A stretch of 64,000 nt of DNA from CAWCOU01 sp963797335 (GCA_963797335.1 CAWCOU010000001.1:1-64000); one strand, 5' to 3'. Positions 25,241 through 34,666 are shown, counted from the stretch's first letter. The notes: generated by a model not told the origin, from the sequence alone. Program-made: numbers and translations.

Positions 25241-25448
25241 AACGACAAAGCATCTTTCATCTTTTCTTCAAGGCCATGAGTAAATTGTGAATAGCATTTT
25301 GTAATGCAGTGCGTTATAGTTTGTAAAGATTTTAAAAACTAATTAAGGGGAATGAAAAAATTATTTATACCCCAATGCTAGTTACTAACAAAAAATAAAA
25401 AAACAAACCGTTTATTTATAAATATAAAACTTCATAAAGGAATATGCT

Positions 25449-26081
25449 ATGAGTGATGAAAAACAAATAGAACAAACAACAGCACCCGTCTCTGATGAAT
25501 ACAAAGCTTTACCAGACCAAACATCAGAAAATAAAGCGACACCCGTCTCTGCGGAAAATCAACCTGACCAGCCCGTTCCTACCTCGCCTCGCTGGGGTTT
25601 CTCTCCATGCAAAGCTCTTGGGAGTGGTATAGTAGGGTTGTTGGGATTAGCTATTGTGTTTGGGGGCAGTAAATTGGCGAATACTTATGTTTATGATGCA
25701 GATCAACGAGAAAGAATTCAAAAAGCGTGCATTTTTCTTGGTTCATTCTTAGCTTATGGTGGCGCAGCGGGGGTTCTGCGTAATAGTGGGTTTTGTAAAG
25801 TAAGAGCTGACAATGCCAAGGGGCCTGCTTTAGGTGAGGTCAAAGATTCAAAAAAGGGTAATACAGCGGCTTTTTTATCATCTAAAAAAAGTTCACCGAA
25901 TGGAAACTCGGGTCAATCGCCGAGTGTTGCAGACGCTAAAACTACCGGTAAACCTGAACAAGAATTATTGAATGGGGACTCGGGAAATGGGCAGGCAAAA
26001 TCGTCGAGTTTTGTAAATGTTGAAACTACCGTTGAACCTGAAGTGCTACATTCGTCAAGCTCCCTTAATCCCAACGGGTAG
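25449..26081 (+). CDS. Orphan two-helix membrane protein with low-complexity ends
   Basis: 210 residues. The N-terminal 50 residues are polar with an imperfect repeat (APVSDEYKALPDQTSENKA then TPVSAENQPDQPVP). Two membrane helices follow (about 58-78, GSGIVGLLGLAIVFGGSKLA, and about 93-112, CIFLGSFLAYGGAAGVLR). The C-terminal 90 residues are Ser/Gly/Asn-rich and contain a second imperfect repeat (GNSGQSPSVADAKTTGKPE, GNGQAKSSSFVNVETTVEP). The start has AAGGA upstream. I do not recognise it. The shape, a helical hairpin between disordered ends, is common among secreted effectors that enter host membranes, but this is inference. Confidence 0.6.
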   Translation: MSDEKQIEQTTAPVSDEYKALPDQTSENKATPVSAENQPDQPVPTSPRWGFSPCKALGSGIVGLLGLAIVFGGSKLANTYVYDADQRERIQKACIFLGSFLAYGGAAGVLRNSGFCKVRADNAKGPALGEVKDSKKGNTAAFLSSKKSSPNGNSGQSPSVADAKTTGKPEQELLNGDSGNGQAKSSSFVNVETTVEPEVLHSSSSLNPNG

Positions 26082-26341
26082 CACAGAAAAGATAACGGAA
26101 TGAACGCGCATAACTAAAATTTACAGCAAAATCAATGCGTTAAATGCTCGCCAGGCTCGTTAAAAAATCATAAAATAAGTGACAAACTCGGGATTTTTAG
26201 TTATAGTGGGAGTACTGTTGTCAAACTGCCTGGCTGTTCGGCACAGAAAATGGAATTCTAGGAAAGATACCCGCGATTCTCACTAAAACAGCGAGAATCC
26301 CCGGAAAATAATGAGCCTGGTATTTCGTATAAGATCATATC

Positions 26342-26986
26342 ATGAATGCTAAAAAAGTATTAATCATTGTCGGTGGCGTTGTCGCGGTTGCTGCAACCAG
26401 CATTGGCGCAACCTTGGCCATTCAATCCAGCCAATCGCAGCCACCTGCCTCTACAGCTGCAGCGCCTGTTCCACCACCGGCTCCTCCAGCTCCAGCTCCT
26501 GAGCCAACCCCTACTGTTACAGCCACTCCGGTTGCTCAAGTCACTGGGGTGTCTCCACATTACGTCACGGTTTCTAAGCCCGTGCAACATTGCTACCCCG
26601 TTCAGCAAGTAGTCACCGTGCCAAATAGTCCAAAAGTGCCGGGTGCTGGCGCCGTGTTAGGCGGTGTAGCAGGTGGGTTTGCAGGTTCTGCCATCCATGG
26701 CAGCGCTCACACGGCTGCTATCGTAGCAGGTGCTGCATTGGGCGCGGTCAGTGGTAACGCCGTGCAAAAAAGCATGAATCAACCAACCCAACAAGTGCAA
26801 ACCAGCACGCAATGCACCACTGAGCATGTCAGTAAACAAGTAGTAAAAGGCTATGACGTGACCTATTTATTAAATGGGCAAACCGGGACGATGCGCATGA
26901 ATACCGCTCCCGCAGTTGGCAGCAACCTCATCCTGCCACAAACCCAAACCGTACAAGTGCCTGTGCCTGCCGCTCCTACTCAGTAA
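26342..26986 (+). CDS. Glycine-zipper 2TM envelope protein with proline-rich linker
   Basis: 214 residues: an uncleaved or signal-like hydrophobic N-terminus (LIIVGGVVAVAATSIGATLA), an Ala/Pro-rich spacer (VPPPAPPAPAPEPTPT), a paired-cysteine segment (QHCYPVQQVV), a glycine-zipper (GAVLGGVAGGFAGSAIHG, AGAALGAVSGNAVQ) and a C-terminal beta part (KGYDVTYLLNGQTGTMRMN). This is the YcfJ-like arrangement. It is probably anchored in the inner membrane with the zipper in the periplasm. No strong ribosome-binding site is seen before the ATG. No operon partner is evident. Confidence 0.75.
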   Translation: MNAKKVLIIVGGVVAVAATSIGATLAIQSSQSQPPASTAAAPVPPPAPPAPAPEPTPTVTATPVAQVTGVSPHYVTVSKPVQHCYPVQQVVTVPNSPKVPGAGAVLGGVAGGFAGSAIHGSAHTAAIVAGAALGAVSGNAVQKSMNQPTQQVQTSTQCTTEHVSKQVVKGYDVTYLLNGQTGTMRMNTAPAVGSNLILPQTQTVQVPVPAAPTQ

Positions 26987-27303
26987 ACCCTGAGATTATG
27001 TGCGCACCACTCATAGTCTTGAGCTTGTAAATCCCCTTCAAAAATATCCTTCTCCCCTTGTGGGAGAAGGTGCCGAAGGCGGATGAGGGGTAAAAATAAA
27101 AGACAAAAATCAGGCTAAAAGCTTTCCAGAAAAAATGACAGAGTATTGAATAAAATTAAGCTGGGTGCTAGATTAATTTTCCGCGTTTGCAGCACCCCTG
27201 GGATACTTCGTGCGTGAAGTGATTCTTGCTTTGTAGCCCGGAGCACGAACATGGACCCTTTCAGAACGCACTATTTTAATGGGTAGCCCTGGAGAAAATA
27301 TTC
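26987..27303. repeat. Repeat-bearing intergenic region
   Basis: No gene is seen. It holds the hairpin CCTTCTCCC (27048-27056)/GGGAGAAGG (27062-27070), a member of the same family as 54804-54830, followed by the typical GAAGGCGGATGAGGGG flank. Near 27190-27215 is CCCTGGGATACTTCGTGC, related to an arm of the 12374-12485 inverted repeat. An MFS gene begins at 27304. Confidence 0.6.
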
Positions 27304-28623
27304 ATGAGAGTTGGCAACGGGATGTATAGAATGCGATCATTAGATACAAAAGCAAAACCTGCCAAAAACTCGCTCCATAAAATCGTTGCCATCGCCAGTA
27401 TAGGTGGCGGTTTAGAAATGTACGATTTCGTGATCTACGCTTTTTTTGCCCCCATCATCGGCAAATTATTCTTTCCCTCCGGCAATAGTTTCATACAACT
27501 ACTCTCTGCGTTTACCGTATTTGCCATCGGCTACTTTATTCGACCCCTAGGTGCTTTTGTATTTGGACATTATGGCGATACCATCGGCCGCAAAAAAACA
27601 CTGTTGATGACCATTATCCTAATGGCGTTGGCAACTACGTTATTAGCGTGTTTACCGGTATATGCCAGTATCGGCCTCTTAGCGACCCTGTTGCTGGTCT
27701 CATTACGATTATTGCAGGGCTTTGCAGTGGGAGGCGATTTACCCGGTGCTATCACTTTTGTATCCGAACACGTGCCAGCATCCCATCGAGGCTTTTATTG
27801 CAGCTGGATATACACCGGAGTCAACCTTGGTTTAACGTTAGCAGCCATTATCAGCACGCTGATCTCTACTTTGTTGACAACCGGTCAAATCCAAGCCTTT
27901 GGTTGGCGAATAGGTTTTGGCTTCGGATTGGTTTTAGCCATCGTCGGCTATTACCTGCGTTCGACCATAGAAGAAACGCCGCATTTCAAGCAGCTGCTGC
28001 ACACTAAACAACTATCCAAATCCCCCCTCAAAGATATTTTCAAATGGCAAAGACCCGCGTTTTTTAAAGCATTAGGCGTGGTCTGTTTAGGCGCCGTCGT
28101 CATAGGTCATATGCTATTTATGACCACGTACTTACACACCGTGGTTAAATTCGATATGCGGGAAGCGTTGCTGATTAATACCTCGATTATGTTGGTGTGG
28201 AGTGCGCTTATGGTGGTCATGGGTCATTGCGCCGATAAATGGGGTAGAAAAACTATTATTCGTTTTAGTGCCTTAAGCCTGATTTTATTTTCACATGAAT
28301 TTTATTCGTGCATAGCCAGTGGTGAGCTAACGCATGTGATCGCCGGCTTATTAGGCTTCGCGGTTTGTATGTCAGGAATTATTGGCGTGATGCCCAGTAT
28401 ATTAAGTGAATTATTCCCAACGCATCTGCGCAGCAGCGGAATTGGTGCCGCTTATAATGTAGGCTTTGCACTATTTTGCAGCGTCACGCCGCTGGTCATG
28501 ACTGCCATGACCCATCGATGGGGTCCTGTTGCTCCAGCCTATTGGTTAATGGCAGCAGCAACTGTTACTTTTTTCTCAACGATGTGGTTTTCTGAAACTG
28601 CAAATTGTGAATTTATGTGTTAA
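27304..28623 (+). CDS. MHS-type MFS transporter (ProP/ShiA-like)
   Basis: 439 residues with 12 membrane helices. Family features of metabolite:H+ symporters are GGGLEMYDFVIYAFFAPIIG in helix 1, RPLGAFVFGHYGDTIGRKKT (motif A), LRLLQGFAVGGDLPGAITF in helix 4, and VPASHRGFYCSW. Related proteins import proline/betaine, shikimate, citrate or ketoglutarate; the substrate is not predictable. The N-terminus has several in-frame Met codons; 27304 has GGAG upstream. It stands alone between repeat-rich spacers. Confidence 0.85.
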   Translation: MRVGNGMYRMRSLDTKAKPAKNSLHKIVAIASIGGGLEMYDFVIYAFFAPIIGKLFFPSGNSFIQLLSAFTVFAIGYFIRPLGAFVFGHYGDTIGRKKTLLMTIILMALATTLLACLPVYASIGLLATLLLVSLRLLQGFAVGGDLPGAITFVSEHVPASHRGFYCSWIYTGVNLGLTLAAIISTLISTLLTTGQIQAFGWRIGFGFGLVLAIVGYYLRSTIEETPHFKQLLHTKQLSKSPLKDIFKWQRPAFFKALGVVCLGAVVIGHMLFMTTYLHTVVKFDMREALLINTSIMLVWSALMVVMGHCADKWGRKTIIRFSALSLILFSHEFYSCIASGELTHVIAGLLGFAVCMSGIIGVMPSILSELFPTHLRSSGIGAAYNVGFALFCSVTPLVMTAMTHRWGPVAPAYWLMAAATVTFFSTMWFSETANCEFMC

Positions 28624-28626
28624 GCA

Positions 28627-28685
28627 GGGGGGCAAGTCTGGTTCATGTCATTACCCACACATTACCGGTAATAATTCAGCCCCCC
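28627..28685. repeat. Decayed copy of the GGGGTCAAGTCTGG element
   Basis: GGGGGGC (28627-28633) and GCCCCCC (28679-28685) form a 7-bp stem, and the left side reads GGGGGGCAAGTCTGG, one base from the arm of the palindromes at 11846 and 55913. It directly follows the MHS transporter stop and may serve as its terminator. Confidence 0.5.
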
Positions 28686-28822
28686 ACCCCCAACTTGTCG
28701 TTGCTCCTAGGGGTAGGTGCCGACAATAAAAAAGTCTATTGATAAATAAATTTTGTTATACTTTCTATTCTTTAGGAAATCCTAATAAAAATATACTCAA
28801 CAAGCATGAGGACTGCTAAAAA

Positions 28823-30202
28823 ATGACAATAGAAATCATGATAATAGAAGACATGGTGATTTTAAGATTTCGTGAAATTAAAAGAAGATGTTACTCAGTA
28901 CCAATAAAACCATATTATCAGATGATCAATCAGCTCATAGATGAGTATCAGACTATTTCTGAAGTTCCCGATTCTAAAGCTAAATCTTTATTTGGTTCCA
29001 TCCCTAGGAATGAGCACCCAACACGCATTTCATACCAAAACTGTAAATATCAATTACTGGTTTTAATTATCAATGAAATTCTGGAACTTGCCGACCCATT
29101 GTCTTTGTTAGCGCAACAGGCAAATCAATATCGAGAAGTCCTTTCTACGCTAATAGACACTTTGGGGGATCGTGATTTTTCAAGATTTAAATTTATCTTC
29201 CTTATCGTTATAGGAATAGTTGGATTAATTGGAAGTGGAATTTTGGGAGTTTTAACAGCAAAAGAGTCAGATAATCGAATCACAAACTCTATCTTTTCAG
29301 GTACTCCAGGATTGTTTGGTTTAGTTGGCCTTGGCTGTTTTTTTCACTTTAGGAGGCATGCTCTCGAACAGCAAGGACAAGCAGAAACGTTTATTGCTCA
29401 ATTGCAACAGCTACCTCTCCATAAAATAGCATCAACTAGGTACAATGTGCGCTTGACTGACTTAGTGCATGATACCAATTTTGATATTCTACGTGTTATT
29501 GATTTGCTGCATAAAAATGAAAACCTAAGGTGCATGATACAGGCATGCTTGCAATCGGAGGATGAGCTTCCTGAAACTGCCGCATCGAGTTCGTCAGCCA
29601 GTTTCTCTGAAGAAAAAAAATCCGTAATGCCATCCACTTTAGAACCTGGAGTCAATCAGGATTTAGAACTTTATTTCATCAAGACTCAAGGGGAAAATAT
29701 CTATGGTGGCCCTTATTGTGCGTGTTGCATTTCCACTCATATTCAAGCACAAAAAGTTCAAGGCATAACCCCCAATGATCCGCAATCTCGAAATCCAATT
29801 GTTTTTGATAGAGGAAGACCTATTTTTTACCCGTTGAACCATATTCTCAGTCAATGGGAAAAGGTTGTAAAAAAGTATCCTTTATTATTGAAGCCAGTCA
29901 TTTTTTCCAGCGCTACGGAAAGTAAAGACATGAAAGTTACAACAACCCTACCAGAAGAAACAAAAGAAAATAAAGTAACTACAACCATCCCCGTAATGGT
30001 CGAAGAAGAAAACTCTACGATTCCTATCAGTGCAATTCGCACAAGTGAACACTCTGGATTAACGAGAATACCATCACGTTCTTCCTTATTGCTTCGATTC
30101 CTGGACGCAAAGAACGCATTAAAGAATACACAAACAAACTCAGAAGATGAAAAAAACGAAACCACAGACAATCATTATATACGCTTAGAGTCTCCAGATT
30201 GA
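28823..30202 (+). CDS. Orphan membrane protein with helical N-terminus and Ser/Thr-rich tail
   Basis: 459 residues. The first 120 are soluble and helical, two membrane helices follow (about 127-150, FKFIFLIVIGIVGLIGSGIL, and about 157-175), and a long soluble region completes it. Around residues 280-350 a distinct segment contains GGPYCACCISTHIQAQKV and NPIVFDRGRPIFYPL, with a C-x-x-C-like cysteine group, that may be a small domain; I do not recognise it. The tail has near-repeats (MKVTTTLPEETKE and NKVTTTIPVMVEEE) and ends acidic. It is A+T-rich compared with flanking genes. A secreted effector is plausible. It abuts a P450 pseudogene on the other strand. Confidence 0.6.
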   Translation: MTIEIMIIEDMVILRFREIKRRCYSVPIKPYYQMINQLIDEYQTISEVPDSKAKSLFGSIPRNEHPTRISYQNCKYQLLVLIINEILELADPLSLLAQQANQYREVLSTLIDTLGDRDFSRFKFIFLIVIGIVGLIGSGILGVLTAKESDNRITNSIFSGTPGLFGLVGLGCFFHFRRHALEQQGQAETFIAQLQQLPLHKIASTRYNVRLTDLVHDTNFDILRVIDLLHKNENLRCMIQACLQSEDELPETAASSSSASFSEEKKSVMPSTLEPGVNQDLELYFIKTQGENIYGGPYCACCISTHIQAQKVQGITPNDPQSRNPIVFDRGRPIFYPLNHILSQWEKVVKKYPLLLKPVIFSSATESKDMKVTTTLPEETKENKVTTTIPVMVEEENSTIPISAIRTSEHSGLTRIPSRSSLLLRFLDAKNALKNTQTNSEDEKNETTDNHYIRLESPD

Positions 30203-30204
30203 TT

Positions 30205-30505
30205 CACATGATTCCTTCTGTACCAACAGCTGCTGATTGGCCTGTAACTTGCGAGCTCGATTGGGCTGCAACTTGTTTTGAAATGGTGGCTCCAGGCGCT
30301 GGGCTAGTGTGGTTGCGAGTATTTCCAATAGGACGACGACGAAACGATGAGGTGTGTCGTGGTAAAAGGAATTGGAACGAAAGCCGAAGCCTCAGAGCGC
30401 CATCGTATCTAGGGTGAGGCGGGTCATGTCCGCGTGTACATCGACGGCATCATCCGGGTTCAGCCATTCTTTTCAGTATTATCGGACTGATGTTGAATAT
30501 TCATG
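30205..30505 (-). pseudogene. Remnant of a CYP102-type (fatty-acid hydroxylase) cytochrome P450
   Basis: Reading the minus strand from about 30466 gives LNPDDAVDVHADMTRLTLDT, then MAL, a TGA stop at 30392-30394, then GFGFRSNSFYHDTPHRFVVV and, further on, PPFQNKLQPNRARKLQANQQ. This follows the P450-BM3 family segment (DMTRLTLDT-x-x-LCGF-x-x-RFNSFYR), with the stop exactly where the conserved Cys codon should be. A further dozen upstream codons (IFNISPIILKRM) match in a shifted frame. The rest of the haem domain (including the Cys-ligand loop) and the reductase are gone. It lies between an orphan gene and typA. No start or ribosome-binding site applies. Confidence 0.75.
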
Positions 30506-30567
30506 ACCGTGCTCCTCATCTGGATGATGGAAATTTTTTTCAGAATAGGCTTTTATTTTACCACAGC

Positions 30568-32379
30568 TCATTCCCGAGAAGCCCGCTTCCTGTCAGTTTC
30601 TTTTAACCACTTCTTGCGTAAACGAATAAACGAAGGCGTTACTTCCACCAATTCATCGTCATTAATAAATTCCAAGGCTTGTTCTAAGGACAAACGAATA
30701 TGCGGAGTGAGGATAATGTTTTCATCGGCACTGGCGGCGCGGATATTGGTTAATTGTTTACCCTTAATCACGTTAACCACTAAGTCATTTTCTCTGGAAT
30801 GAATGCCGACAATCATGCCTTCATAAACTTCCGTTTGCGGTGCGATCAGCATGCGGCCGCGTTCCTCTAGATTCCATAACGAGAAAGCCGTGGCTTTACC
30901 GGCTAAGTTGGCAATCATCACGCCATTTTTCCGCTCACCAATGGCCGCCTTTACCAACGGGCCGTAGTGATCGAAGACATGGTAAATCAGGCCGGTACCG
31001 GAAGTCGTGGTGAGAAATTCGGTGTGGAAACCAATTAAACCACGGGTGGGGATAATATAGTCCAAACGTACCCGACCTTTACCATCGGGTATCATATCGC
31101 GCATCTGGCCTTTTCGCTCCGCCAATTTCTCCATGATCGCGCCTTGATTCGCTTCCTCAATATCCACCAATAAATTTTCGTAGGGCTCTTCCTGAATGTC
31201 GTTGACGGTACGAATAATCACTTCCGGTCGCGACACGCCCAGCTCAAAGCCTTCGCGACGCATGGTTTCAATCAAAATACCTAAATGCAATTCACCACGA
31301 CCCGACACGCGGAATTTATCCGGATCAGCCGTATCTTCGACGCGCAAAGCCACATTAGCGATCAACTCCCGTTGCAAGCGATCGCGAATTTGCCGGCTGG
31401 TCACGTATTTACCATCACGACCCGACAAGGGCGAATTATTGACTTGAAACGTCATGCTCACCGTGGGTTCATCGACCGTCAGCGCCGGCAAGGCTTCCAC
31501 ACACGTGGGATCGCACAGCGTATCGGAGATGCGTAAATTCTCGATGCCGGTTACCGCAATGATATTGCCGGCTTCGGCTTCCGGAATTTCTACTCGCTCT
31601 AAACCCTGATAACCCAATACCTGTAAAATACGCGTGGAACGGATTTTACCTTCGGCGTCGATCAGTTGAATGGGTGTATTCGTTTTAATTTTGCCACGAC
31701 GAATACGGCCAATACCAATGGCGCCGACATAGCTGGAATAATCCAAGGTACTGATTTGCATTTGAAACGGACCGTCGACATTGACATCTGGGGGGCATAC
31801 TTTATCGACAATGGTTTGCAACAACGGCTTCATATCCGATTGGGGATTATTGAGGTCTAAAGTGGCATAACCCATTAACGCCGAGGTATAAACAATGGGG
31901 AAATCTAGTTGTTCGTGCGTTGCCCCCAAACGATCGAACAAATCAAACACTTGATCGACGACCCAATCGGGGCTAGCGCCGGGTCTATCGATTTTATTGA
32001 CGACCAGAATAGGTTTCAAACCGTGCTTAAATGCTTTTAGGGTCACAAAACGGGTTTGAGGCATGGGACCGTCAACGGCATCGACCAGCAATAATACCGA
32101 ATCCACCATCGATAAGATACGCTCCACCTCGCCGCCAAAATCGGCATGGCCAGGCGTGTCCACAATATTAATTTGGTAGTCTTGCCATTGGATAGAGGTA
32201 TTTTTACTCAGAATGGTAATGCCGCGCTCTTTTTCCAATACATTGGAATCCATGATGCGTTCAGTCTGCGCGACACGACCTTTGACGGTGCCGCTTTGTT
32301 GCAGTAATTTATCGACTAAGGTAGTCTTGCCATGATCCACGTGGGCGATAATGGCGATGTTTCGTAAGTGATTATTCAT
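30568..32379 (-). CDS. typA: Ribosome-associated GTPase TypA/BipA
   Basis: 603 residues, a translational GTPase that acts on the ribosome, mainly in large-subunit assembly and stress or low-temperature growth. GTP motifs are G1 IAHVDHGKTTLVDKLL, G3 DTPGHADFGGEVERIL and G4 NKIDRPGA. Elongation-factor-type domains II, III and V follow, and the BipA-specific C-terminal domain contains RGLIGFHTEFLT and SRENDLVVNVIKGKQLTNIR. Length is that of E. coli BipA (607). Monocistronic in appearance, with pepP divergent. Confidence 0.97.
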   Translation of the reverse strand: MNNHLRNIAIIAHVDHGKTTLVDKLLQQSGTVKGRVAQTERIMDSNVLEKERGITILSKNTSIQWQDYQINIVDTPGHADFGGEVERILSMVDSVLLLVDAVDGPMPQTRFVTLKAFKHGLKPILVVNKIDRPGASPDWVVDQVFDLFDRLGATHEQLDFPIVYTSALMGYATLDLNNPQSDMKPLLQTIVDKVCPPDVNVDGPFQMQISTLDYSSYVGAIGIGRIRRGKIKTNTPIQLIDAEGKIRSTRILQVLGYQGLERVEIPEAEAGNIIAVTGIENLRISDTLCDPTCVEALPALTVDEPTVSMTFQVNNSPLSGRDGKYVTSRQIRDRLQRELIANVALRVEDTADPDKFRVSGRGELHLGILIETMRREGFELGVSRPEVIIRTVNDIQEEPYENLLVDIEEANQGAIMEKLAERKGQMRDMIPDGKGRVRLDYIIPTRGLIGFHTEFLTTTSGTGLIYHVFDHYGPLVKAAIGERKNGVMIANLAGKATAFSLWNLEERGRMLIAPQTEVYEGMIVGIHSRENDLVVNVIKGKQLTNIRAASADENIILTPHIRLSLEQALEFINDDELVEVTPSFIRLRKKWLKETDRKRASRE

Positions 32380-32543
32380 GATAGGTTAGCGATCATTTTT
32401 GGGAGTCAGTCGGGCGGCTAGTTTAGCCGATTATTGAAAGAAATACAGCAATTTGCCATATTAAATCGTCACTGCTCACTTTCAAATAGCACACGCCATC
32501 CTCCTCCCAACTCCCAGAGGTGATAGTGTACAAAGGAAAACCT

Positions 32544-33857
32544 ATGTTAGAAAATGCCCAAGAATACGCCAAACGGCGCGCCCAGCTTTGCAAAGCCATC
32601 GGTTTTGATAGCATTGCCATTATTTCATCCGCAAATGAGTACCTACGCAACGGCGATTCCCATTACCTGTTTCGGCAGAACAGTGATTTTTATTATTTGA
32701 CCGGGTTTGCAGAACCGGAAGCAGTGGCGGTATTTGTGCCAGGACGAAAAGAAGGTGAGTTCATCCTCTTTAATCGCGTGCGCGATCCCTCTGTCGAAGT
32801 ATGGGATGGTCCGCGTGCCGGCCAACAGGGTGCCAAAGAAATCTACGGAGCCGATCAATCTTTTCCCATCCATGAATTGGATCAACACTTACCGCAGTTA
32901 TTAGAAAATCGTCACAGTATATACTATCCCATTGGTCGAGATATGGCCTTCAATCGCCGCGTTTTATCTTGGCTTGCCAAAGTTCAGGCCAAGGTACGTA
33001 GCGGTATTCAAGCTCCCCAAGGATTATTTAATATCGAAAGCATTCTCCACGAAATGCGTTTAATCAAAAGCGAATCAGAACTCAAAATCATGCGTGAAGC
33101 AGCAAATATCTCGGCTGCGGCTCATACTCGAGCGATGCAACAATGCCGCCCGGGTATGAAGGAATACCACTTAGAAGCGGAAATACAATATGAATTTATC
33201 CGCCGTGGCAGCCGTGCACCAGCCTATAGCTTTATCGTTGGCACTGGCCGTAACAGTTGCGTTTTACATTACAATGATAATAACGCCACTATCCAAGATG
33301 GCGATCTGGTCTTAATCGATGCCGGTTGTGAATACCAACACTATGCTTCCGATATCACCCGCACGTTTCCAGCCAATGGCCGTTTTACGGAACCGCAGCG
33401 GGCGATATACGAAGTGGTATTGGCTGCTCAAGAGGCCATTATTGCCGAAATAAAACCCGGTGTGGCCTGGAATCATCTGGAAGCGACCTGCGACCGTGTT
33501 ATATCGGAGGGCTTGGTCCGCGTCGGATTACTTCAGGGTGATGCCAAAGAATTGGCCCAGCGGCAGATGCATAAACGTTTTTACATGCACCGCTTCGGGC
33601 ATTGGCTGGGTATTGATGTCCACGATTGTGGCGCTTATAAAGTGAAAAACGCCTGGCGAACCCTAGAACCGGGTATGGTGTTCACGGTGGAACCTGGCAT
33701 TTACATTCCGGAAAACAGCGAAGGCGTGGCTGAAAAATGGTGGAATATCGGTGTGCGCATTGAAGACGATGTTGCCGTAACCGCTACGGGCTGTGAGGTG
33801 CTGACCAAAGCCGTGCCAAAAACTATTTCAGAAATTGAAGCAACCATGGCAAACTAA
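32544..33857 (+). CDS. pepP: Xaa-Pro aminopeptidase P
   Basis: 437 residues. Removes N-terminal residues ahead of proline, using two Mn ions. The N-terminal creatinase-like domain contains FRQNSDFYYLTGFAEPEAVA. The pita-bread catalytic domain has the metal ligands in order: LIDAGCEYQHYASDITRTFP (Asp, Asp), HRFGHWLGIDVHD (His), FTVEPGIYI (Glu) and GVRIEDDVAV (Glu). I use the ATG at 32544 because AAAGGA precedes it and the N-terminus aligns with E. coli PepP (441). It starts a conserved gammaproteobacterial order pepP-ubiH, here with a membrane-protein gene between. Confidence 0.95.
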   Translation: MLENAQEYAKRRAQLCKAIGFDSIAIISSANEYLRNGDSHYLFRQNSDFYYLTGFAEPEAVAVFVPGRKEGEFILFNRVRDPSVEVWDGPRAGQQGAKEIYGADQSFPIHELDQHLPQLLENRHSIYYPIGRDMAFNRRVLSWLAKVQAKVRSGIQAPQGLFNIESILHEMRLIKSESELKIMREAANISAAAHTRAMQQCRPGMKEYHLEAEIQYEFIRRGSRAPAYSFIVGTGRNSCVLHYNDNNATIQDGDLVLIDAGCEYQHYASDITRTFPANGRFTEPQRAIYEVVLAAQEAIIAEIKPGVAWNHLEATCDRVISEGLVRVGLLQGDAKELAQRQMHKRFYMHRFGHWLGIDVHDCGAYKVKNAWRTLEPGMVFTVEPGIYIPENSEGVAEKWWNIGVRIEDDVAVTATGCEVLTKAVPKTISEIEATMAN

Positions 33858-33877
33858 AGACTAAGAAGGAAAGCTTT

Positions 33878-34666
33878 ATGATCCAATATGCCAAATCACC
33901 TTTATCACTGAGACAAACCATTGAATCGGTGCTTCTTGCCTATCCGGTGATCTTTCGTGTCACTTTTCTATTAGTTATCGTATCAGCCGTAGGTCACCTC
34001 ATCGTACCGGAGTTTTTTATACTCAATACCGCGTTTGGTGCAGTGGCCACATTGGCATTTATACTGTACACCTGGTTTTTCTTCACCGCGATTTTATCGA
34101 TAGGGCATGTGGCGTTGCAGGGCGGTCATATGAAGTTTAAAGCTGCTTTTCGCATTGCCAGGCAGCATTATCTGTGGGTGCTGGCCAGCAATATTTTATT
34201 TTTTGCCATCGGTTTATTTTTGCTGTTAATTGAATATGCGTTAGACCTGCTGTTCGATATTTTCCAACAACACCCAGCATTCGCCGTGCTAAGCGTGATC
34301 ATCGATGTCTATCTTTTTGTGATTCTCTACTTCGCCATTCCGCTGATTATTTTAGACCATGCGCGTGTGATAGAAGCCTTCGAGCAAAGCGTGCGCCTGG
34401 TCAAACATAATTGGTGGCGAACCTTCATCGTGCTAGCCTTTGTCGGTTGCGTGATGCTCGGTTTTGAAGCACTGGGCATTTTATTCAGTGGCAAAGCCAG
34501 GATATTATTATTCACCGTCGGTCATTTTTTATTAGAAGTGATTTGTTATCCCTTAATCGTTTCTGCCACACTGATTTTATTGCATGATTTGAAACTGCGA
34601 TTTCAAGCCAAGGAAAATATATCGGCGTCAACCCCTATGAAAAAACACAGCCATAGTCACTCGTGA
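33878..34666 (+). CDS. Six-helix membrane protein, paralogue of the gene at 56.1-57.0 kb
   Basis: 262 residues, mostly hydrophobic, with about six membrane helices and a His-rich end (KKHSHSHS). The conserved-looking segment VIEAFEQSVRLVKHNWWRT and the ending YPLIVSATLILLHDLKLR resemble, position for position, VVKSLKQSFYLVKGRWWAT and YPWIAAVFLVQFHDLKVR of the 56.1 kb gene, so they belong to one family. The amphipathic 'S-x-x-L-x-K-x-x-W-W' motif is like that of the membrane domain of glycerophosphodiesterase-type proteins; the function is unknown. It starts 20 bases after pepP and overlaps ubiH by four bases. Confidence 0.6.
   Translation: MIQYAKSPLSLRQTIESVLLAYPVIFRVTFLLVIVSAVGHLIVPEFFILNTAFGAVATLAFILYTWFFFTAILSIGHVALQGGHMKFKAAFRIARQHYLWVLASNILFFAIGLFLLLIEYALDLLFDIFQQHPAFAVLSVIIDVYLFVILYFAIPLIILDHARVIEAFEQSVRLVKHNWWRTFIVLAFVGCVMLGFEALGILFSGKARILLFTVGHFLLEVICYPLIVSATLILLHDLKLRFQAKENISASTPMKKHSHSHS

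Noticed and set aside
19440..25253. Several 60-115-codon minus-strand frames inside the giant gene
   Set aside because: They are shadows of the long plus-strand gene, without ribosome-binding sites or recognisable domains.
30199..30417. Reading frame of 72 codons on the plus strand after the orphan gene
   Set aside because: It lies opposite the P450 remnant, has no ribosome-binding site, and its composition is that of the antisense of a decayed gene.
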